Assembly (NCBI RefSeq): GCF_047663525.1
Contig: NC_092602.1
Location: 2,549,501-2,613,500, forward strand
Reading direction: 5' to 3'
Source of the DNA: Anas platyrhynchos
Lineage: Eukaryota; Chordata; Aves; Anseriformes; Anatidae
Length of the DNA stretch: 64,000 nt
The number at the start of each line of letters is the position of its first letter. The stretch's first letter is position 1. The notes under the pieces were generated by a model. It was not told the origin of the DNA. It did not search any database and saw only the letters and a list, made by a program, of their open reading frames with translations. Below are positions 60,110 to 64,000 of the stretch, one piece after another. Position numbers and translations under genes: made by a program.

Positions 60110-63100
60110 TTATTATTATTATGTAAATTTTTTTTACAGTCTTTTTGCATTGGAAAACTAATGCTTTGTTAAACAGAAAATTGAACTTGTTGTTTCTGGT
60201 CATTGTGATAAAGACATTACAAACAGCACATCTCCTTTCCTACCCACTTTTTACTGATAGACATGCAAAAAGATCACAGCACTTTCACTTCTTTTGCTCC
60301 CAGTTGGTTTCTTAAGTTTGGACCTGCCAGTGGGTAAATTGCTTTCTCTTCAGCCCTAGCTTGTGAAGGCTGAATTATTGCAGCTCTGCACCACACCTCG
60401 AGCCTGGCTTAGGTTCAGCAGAAGCAGCAGCGCTGCTGGAAGGACGCTCCATCAGCTCAGGCAAGAGCAACATGCCAAAAGGTGCCCGAGTCAATTGCTG
60501 CTCCTGGAGCTGGTAACAGAGCAGGCACCAAAATGTCCTAGGAGCAAGAGGACCTGTCATCATCTTGTTTTTCCTTTCTTGCATCAACTCTCGATTATCC
60601 CCAATAACGGGGAGGTTAATAATGCAATGAGTTCAGTTCAAATCACCATGCAAATTTCAAGCCAGTGTAAGCATTAGAACCAATTCTGAAATTAACATTA
60701 TTTATATATACACACACATAAATGTATATATAAATTAATTTCACATGAAACACCTATTTAAAATGCAAGTACAGGATTGCTCCTCTCCCTGCTGCCATCC
60801 CTTCACTGACAGTGGTCCAGCCCAGCACAGGACTGCCTGCTCTGGAGCACTCTGATTGCTGCTCTGAACGTCCAGGAAGCTGCAGCAGGACTGAGCTCCT
60901 CCACCCCAGTGCCACCAGTGCTCCTCCTCCTCTGCAAAGGTGTCAACAGCCCAAGAGGAACTGGAGCAAGGGACTGTGGTACCAGCCCACCTCCTCCATC
61001 GTCCTTTAAACCCTCTCAATGCAAGCAGTAGGGAGGAAAGCGACTTACCCTTTTGTTTGGGTGGTTCTTCAGCACGGTGCCATTGGTGCTGATGCAGCTC
61101 TTTCTCCTCCCAGTCCATGGCCACGCCTGGCCCCTTTGTTCTGGTGAAGCATCTTCTATAGCAGGAGGTGAGGGCGCGAAGCTGGGCCTTTATTTTTTTA
61201 CAAGAGGCTTACCTGTATCCTCCCCTGGCATAGTGAACCGGGTGCTGAGCACTTGCAGGGGAGCTGCAGGGAAGGTGTTTGGCCCTGCCGAATGTCTGGA
61301 TGCTGATGAGTTGTGAGCAACAGGAGGCAGAGCCCAGGGTCTTTATGGACTCTAGTGGAAGAGTTGTCTTTAAAACAACAAGAGTTGCTGCAGATCTGGT
61401 CCTGTTTTCCCCAGACTTCCCTGGGAAGAGAGTTACCTCTTGATAACTGAGCCACTGTCAGTCCCCAAAAAGCACCAACCACTCTGGGTGCTCTCAGGAA
61501 AGCACTCTACCTTCCCAAGAGGAACTCCCTGCTGGGGCCAAGGGAAGAATTCCTCCCAAATGGGACCACTCTGGGACACCACCGTGGAGATGTCACAGTG
61601 GTAGCAGAAAGGATGAAGGCAGATCTGAGACCTCTGCTCTAGTTTCTGACATTGACACAGGTACCATCAGCTCTCCTTCCTGTTGGTGCCATCCTGGCAC
61701 ACCTCAAGTTCAAAGAGCATTTTAATAAACCACCTCTGACTTGTGTGTGAGCTTTGTGCAAGCACGGTAAGTGCAGTTCAAAGGTGTTTCCTTTGCTCCT
61801 GATACCTTCTGCATCAGAAGGCCACCTGCCAGGCTCAGTGCCAACCCATGAGAAGCAGAGGGACACCAGCAGCTCTGGCACTCTCTCAAATTAACCCGCT
61901 TAGTTCAAGGTCTACCAGTTTCCCCAAGGGCCAAGAGGTGCAATTCCAACCTCACACCCTTGATGTTGAGTAGAGGAAGAGGGAATGCAAAAGGATCACA
62001 AGGGATGTGCTTATCCCCAGAGCAGAAGTGGCATCTGCTGACCTCATCAGGTGGGGTCAACCAACCACTGCAAGCAGGCAGACGTGTAAATCCTGAGCGC
62101 TTCAACATCACCATTTCCAGTGGCTGATACAAACCACCTAAACCTTGCTGAATCAGAGGATTATACAGGGCCACTCCTTGTGGTTTTGTGTCTCATGCGC
62201 GCCTTTTCTTTCACCTTCTGAGTATGTAACTCTTATACAAAAGCATTTTCCTTGGAAAGGGAAACATTTGCCTGAACGTCAAACAAGACGAAAAAGTGAG
62301 TCAGATGGCTGGTACCAATTAACGTCATTGAGAAGGAAAACTGACCCCAAAAAAAGAAGAGTTGTTCTTCCCATGGAGGCACAGAGGTGTGCGTCAGCCC
62401 TGCAGACTCAGCTCACCTCAGGAGTGAGCTCACACACACAGGGGGCAGGCTTGGAGCAGGGAGACACGGGCTTGTGCAAAACTGTGGCAAGCCTCTGCTC
62501 TCCTTCTGTGCTTGAGAAAGAACAGCGTGCTGCCACAAGTGTTTGGGATGCAGCAGGGCAGGCAGCTGGGTACCAGAACATCAAACTTCAAAGGGCTGAG
62601 GTCAGGAAGCTATGGCCAGCACCCCTCTGAGGAGCGAGAACAGGACAGAAGTGCATACAGAGGTGAGACAGAAAGAGTGGCTGCAGGTCGGCTGAAGCAC
62701 TGTGACACAAGTGTATCACCAAAGCATTTCTGACTGCTTTGTACTCATTTCTGCACACTTTATGGCAAACAGGCCCGGAATTTGTCAGCACTGTGTGGCC
62801 ATCTGGCTGCTCGGGTACTGGCTTTTCCTTTGTCTGCCTCAACATGGTCAATCCCTGCCGACCACAGCCAGATGCAGAGGCTTTGTTTTTGAAAACTCTT
62901 CCCCCTGCTTGGAGAAGATCGGGCAGCTTCAGAACAGGGAGGGAAATGGAGCAGTTAGGGTGACCTGTTGGATGACTGAGTTTGGACTACACGGTTGAGA
63001 AGACCTGAGAGCCACCCCTAGCTGCACTGCAGATGTGGTTGTGTGGCTTTCTTCTCATGAGGTTCTCAGGACCTCTCTAGCCCACGCCCCAGACAGAGAG

Positions 63101-63680
63101 CTCAAAAGCCCAGATACTCTCAAAAAAAGCCTCAAATATTAACAGAGAGCAAGGTGCTCATCCCAGGACAGTGCTGCCAGCCCCGGACAGAACAGTGTGA
63201 TCACAACCACGGTGGATCCTGCCACCAGAGCTCAGGTGAATCTTCCTCAGCCCTGGGGCAAACTAACTTGGGGATACACCTGCACCATGTTTTGATCTCT
63301 GCTGTCATGGTGAGGTGGTCACCGGCAAAGCTTTCTTGCCAAGGGGTACCCTATTTACACAGGCTGTGTAAAAAATGTCAGAAGGGCAGGCAGCAGGACT
63401 TAGGGATGTGATGGACAAATGTTTTGTGGGTCTGTTTCCATTTTGTGATGCTCAAGCCTTGGAGTTTGTGATGCATACACCTTCTTCTGAGACAGGAAGA
63501 TATGAAACATCTCTCTGGATGATAACAGGGACTCCGGTGTTGACACACAGGGAACTTCCCTGCCACCCAAGTATGTATTTTGTCTGCACACCTCCTGAGA
63601 ATGAGTAAAACTCAGGAGAAAAAAGTGCTTATGGGTGAGAGTATCTAAAGAAAAGCTCCCAAGGGTAAATACAAGTAAAA
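60110..63680. other. Distal intergenic region
   Basis: 3.6 kb after the cytokine gene with no exon, repeat family or RNA that I can support. It includes a TA/CA microsatellite near 60705-60732. Open frames of up to 161 codons (62145-62630) have no recognised content. By synteny, MLXIP would be expected beyond the window. Confidence 0.5.
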
Positions 63681-63686
63681 AAAACA

Positions 63687-63740
63687 CACATATATATAAT
63701 ATATATATATATATATATAAGTAATATACATATGCATATA
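63687..63740. repeat. (TA)n/(CA)n microsatellite
   Basis: Run of acacacatatata followed by about 24 bases of alternating AT and further TA-rich sequence. Confidence 0.85.
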
Positions 63741-64000
63741 TCCAAAGTATCTTGTGAGCACTGGGTTCTTTTCCTTTTGCCCCAGATTCAAACAGTGCTG
63801 GGAGAAAGCAAAATCTGGCAGAGCTGGGTTACAACAGACTCACAGGAAAATATTTGGGATTTCAGTACATGTAAAGCTAGTCCTGAGCTGTTCTCCCACT
63901 GAAGTGCCAATTCCCTTATTGTGGTGATTTCAATTGGCATTAATTTGCTTAGAGCGAATCTAGGTCTCCTTTTTGTACTGCTCAGGGATTAGCAGAATCA

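Noticed and set aside
62145-62630. 161-codon frame in the distal intergenic region
   Set aside because: No start context, splice support, domain or family resemblance.

Overview
The window reads as vertebrate nuclear DNA, almost certainly from a bird. Two CR1-type LINE 3' ends (about 2720-3079 and 25285-25380) are of the avian kind. Introns are short, several promoters are GC-rich, and the gene order CLIP1 > VPS33A > DIABLO > < B3GNT4 < LRRC43 > cytokine matches human 12q24.31. The human block corresponds to chicken chromosome 15, so a galliform such as chicken is the likeliest source; that is an inference, because no alignment could be run.

Layout. 1-26,107 (+): 3' part of CLIP1 (CLIP-170), 15 ordinary coding exons plus one 2.29-kb coiled-coil exon, ending in two zinc knuckles and the C-terminal ETF tail. 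26,687-34,678 (+): complete VPS33A, 13 exons, 601 codons, 580 bp after the CLIP1 stop. 34,915-40,330: mostly unexplained sequence, but with a good candidate 44-residue single-pass membrane micropeptide at 39,221. 40,561-43,276 (+): complete DIABLO/Smac, 6 exons, 241 residues. 47,139-48,275 (-): B3GNT4, coding region in one exon, with a G/C-rich degenerate minisatellite at its promoter. 51,000-55,881 (-): LRRC43, at least 11 exons, with an RFX-like X-box upstream. 57,809-59,471 (+): a three-exon gene for a secreted, cysteine-rich, multiply glycosylated 196-residue protein with a very AU-rich 3' UTR. 60,110-64,000 shows no gene I can support.

The most interesting element is the last gene. It lies where mammals carry IL31, in the same orientation relative to LRRC43, and has the features of a cytokine gene: signal peptide, about 170 mature residues, five N-glycosylation sequons, and clustered ATTTA motifs in the 3' UTR. 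It is therefore a candidate avian IL-31 counterpart, although its sequence and cysteine pattern are not obviously those of mammalian IL-31. Secondary points are the giant CLIP1 exon (a frame-preserving cassette or an alternative 3' end), the micropeptide ORF, the four-E-box array with a CLEAR-like core before VPS33A, duplicated MYB-type palindromes plus a perfect NRF1 site before DIABLO, and a shortened LRRC43 C-terminus.

The genes are not an operon and do not act in one pathway. They cover microtubule plus-end tracking (CLIP1), endolysosomal tethering and fusion (VPS33A), apoptosis (DIABLO), Golgi glycan extension (B3GNT4), a probable ciliary LRR protein (LRRC43) and probably immune signalling (cytokine). 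Exon coordinates come from reading splice sites and checking that reading phase is kept across each junction.
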